NCBI GenBank assembly: GCA_050943075.1 | Contig: JBMNOM010000044.1 | Coordinates: 1 to 7,085 of the forward strand | Origin: CAJKWP01 sp050943075 | GTDB lineage: Bacteria > Bacillota > Clostridia > Christensenellales > UBA1242 | Direction of reading: 5' to 3' | DNA length: 7,085 nt | Shown: piece after piece, positions 5,813-7,085 of the stretch | Position numbering within the stretch: the first letter of the stretch is position 1 | How the letters are laid out: every line of letters begins with the position of its first letter | The notes under the pieces: model-generated | Database searches by the model: none | The model's input: only the letters and a program-made list of their open reading frames with translations | What the model was told of the DNA's origin: nothing | Made by a program: the position numbers and the translations under genes

Positions 5813-5851
5813 CACCCGATTTTGCAATTTTTTAAAAATTTGGTCACCGAT

Positions 5852-7085
5852 TTATTGACGAATGAAAATGTTAAGTTCTTTACTTAATGCAAGAAGAATG
5901 TCGTGAATATTTTTATTTGCAACTTCTTCGGCTTTGTCGTTGTCTTCAATTTCCATGGTTAAGCTGTATGCCAAACTCATTTTATCTTTTTCCACTTGTT
6001 GTCCTTTGTAGATGTCAAAAAGTTCAACAGCAGTGAGTGATGGGCAAGCGGCTTTAATCACTTTTTCAATTTGTCCATTCAAAAGTTTTTCATCTGCAAC
6101 AATTGCAAGGTCACGGTTAACAATTACTGTTCCTGAAATATTTTTGTATGACACTTTTGCTTTTGCTGACATGGCAATTTTTTCATAATCAAGTTCAGCA
6201 ATAAACACAGGTTTGTCAACAGAAAGTTCTTCTTGAAGTTCGTGTGATAACAAGCCCATATAACCAATTTCTTCCCCATTTAATTTAATAGTTGCTGTAA
6301 TTCCTGGATGCAAGAAAGGTTTAACTCCTGCTTCAAATTCAAACTCAAAACCAAAGCGGTTTGCAAGTGTTTCAAGCGCTCCTTTAACTGTGAAGAAAGT
6401 TTCTTCTGCGCCAAACACACCCAAACACAACATATCTTTTTCAATTGGATATTCTGTTAATGGCAAGGTTTTTGGAATGAAAATTTTTGAAATTTCAAAA
6501 AGTCTTCCCTCTTTATTTTGGCGTTTTAAATTGCGAACAACTGCTTGAATCATGCTTGGAGCAAGACACGTTCTCATAATTGAAATTGTTTCTTTTAATG
6601 GGTTAACAAGTTTAATTGCATTGCGAAGTGGTGAGTTTTCTTCTGCTTTAATTAAGTCTAAATCTTTTGGTGAAAAGAAAGAATAGTTAATGCTTTCATA
6701 AAAACCTTGGCTCATTAAATTTTTCTTAATTTCAAGTTTAAGTTTTTGCCCTTCACTTCTGCCACCAACTGTTAAACTTGCTGTTTCGATGCTTGTTGGC
6801 TTAATGTTTTCATAGCCATACATACGAATCACTTCTTCTGCAATGTCTTGATAACTTTCAACATCTGTTCTGTATGCTGGAACAACAACTGTTAAAGCAT
6901 CACCTTTAATTTGAGGTTGGAAATTTAAAATGGACAAAATTCTTTCATATTCACTTTCAGGAATTTCAATGCCCAAAAGCTCATTAATTTTGTTTATGCT
7001 TACTGTTAAATATTTTTCTTTAATTTCTGGGTTTTTTGCTTTAACAAAGCGCACATTTGTTATTTGCCCTGCATTAAGCTCTTGC
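5852..7085 (-). CDS. pheT: Phenylalanyl-tRNA synthetase beta subunit, 3' part (cut by window edge)
   Basis: Beta chain of the alpha2-beta2 PheRS that charges tRNA-Phe in the cytoplasm; it binds tRNA and edits mischarged Tyr-tRNA. About 410 C-terminal residues of the usual roughly 800 are visible. The frame is open through to 7085, so the GTG at 7054 is an internal Val, not a start. In order, the visible part holds a B5-type domain (SINKINELLGIEIPESEYERIL, ending IAEEVIRMYGYENI), the catalytic-like core (GFYESINYSFFSPKDL, LVNPLKETISIMRTCLAPSM, GRLFEISKIF, FLHPGITATIKLNGEEIGYMG) and the C-terminal ferredoxin-fold anticodon-binding domain (VNRDLAIVADE to LFDIYKG and MSLAYSLTMEIED). The N-terminal and B3/B4 editing regions lie outside the window. 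It ends with TAA; no clear terminator follows before the Nudix promoter. PheS is expected upstream but is not seen. Confidence 0.97.
   Translation of the reverse strand, partial: QELNAGQITNVRFVKAKNPEIKEKYLTVSINKINELLGIEIPESEYERILSILNFQPQIKGDALTVVVPAYRTDVESYQDIAEEVIRMYGYENIKPTSIETASLTVGGRSEGQKLKLEIKKNLMSQGFYESINYSFFSPKDLDLIKAEENSPLRNAIKLVNPLKETISIMRTCLAPSMIQAVVRNLKRQNKEGRLFEISKIFIPKTLPLTEYPIEKDMLCLGVFGAEETFFTVKGALETLANRFGFEFEFEAGVKPFLHPGITATIKLNGEEIGYMGLLSHELQEELSVDKPVFIAELDYEKIAMSAKAKVSYKNISGTVIVNRDLAIVADEKLLNGQIEKVIKAACPSLTAVELFDIYKGQQVEKDKMSLAYSLTMEIEDNDKAEEVANKNIHDILLALSKELNIFIRQ

Noticed and set aside
5822..5851. A/T-rich inverted sequence after pheT as a terminator
   Set aside because: The best pairing has essentially no loop and a mismatch and lacks G/C pairs, so it is not a credible intrinsic terminator.

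Overview
The window is a low-GC bacterial chromosome segment in which every supportable gene lies on the minus strand. Read in transcription order (high to low coordinates) it holds: the 3' half of pheT, a Nudix hydrolase with a long structured leader, metK behind a SAM-sensing riboswitch, leuS, and then a pair of accessory genes, a short tyrosine recombinase and a small two-helix membrane protein. A/T-rich codons, strong AGGAG-type ribosome sites, UGA used as a stop (the recombinase gene) with Trp read from TGG, a Bacillus-type LeuRS without zinc cysteines, and S-box control of metK all point to a Bacillota-like bacterium, probably an uncultured or divergent low-GC lineage. Species cannot be named from the sequence.

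Region by region: 1-1183 is the accessory pair (membrane protein 21-491, recombinase 536-1183). A symmetric hairpin terminator (1223-1254) closes leuS and insulates it from the pair. leuS (1272-3656) has its own extended -10 promoter and a perfect 9-bp inverted repeat around its ribosome site. metK (3737-4834) is preceded by a complete attenuation system: promoter (5036-5064), SAM-I-type aptamer (4943-5026), antiterminator (4915-4949) and terminator (4900-4926). The Nudix gene (5167-5616) is transcribed from a full-consensus promoter (5784-5812) through a leader of about 160 nt. That leader folds into three stacked stems ending in a U-rich tract (5656-5758), and I do not recognise the RNA. pheT (5852 to the window edge) is cut by the window.

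Functionally the core is translation and methyl-donor housekeeping: PheRS beta, LeuRS and S-adenosylmethionine synthetase, plus a nucleotide-hydrolysing Nudix enzyme. The most interesting items are the two leader RNAs. One is a known class in unusually reduced form: the P4 hairpin is absent while the pseudoknot and switching helices are intact. The other is a candidate undescribed cis-regulatory RNA or attenuator. Next come the catalytic-domain-only recombinase coupled to a two-TM protein, and the leuS inverted repeat.
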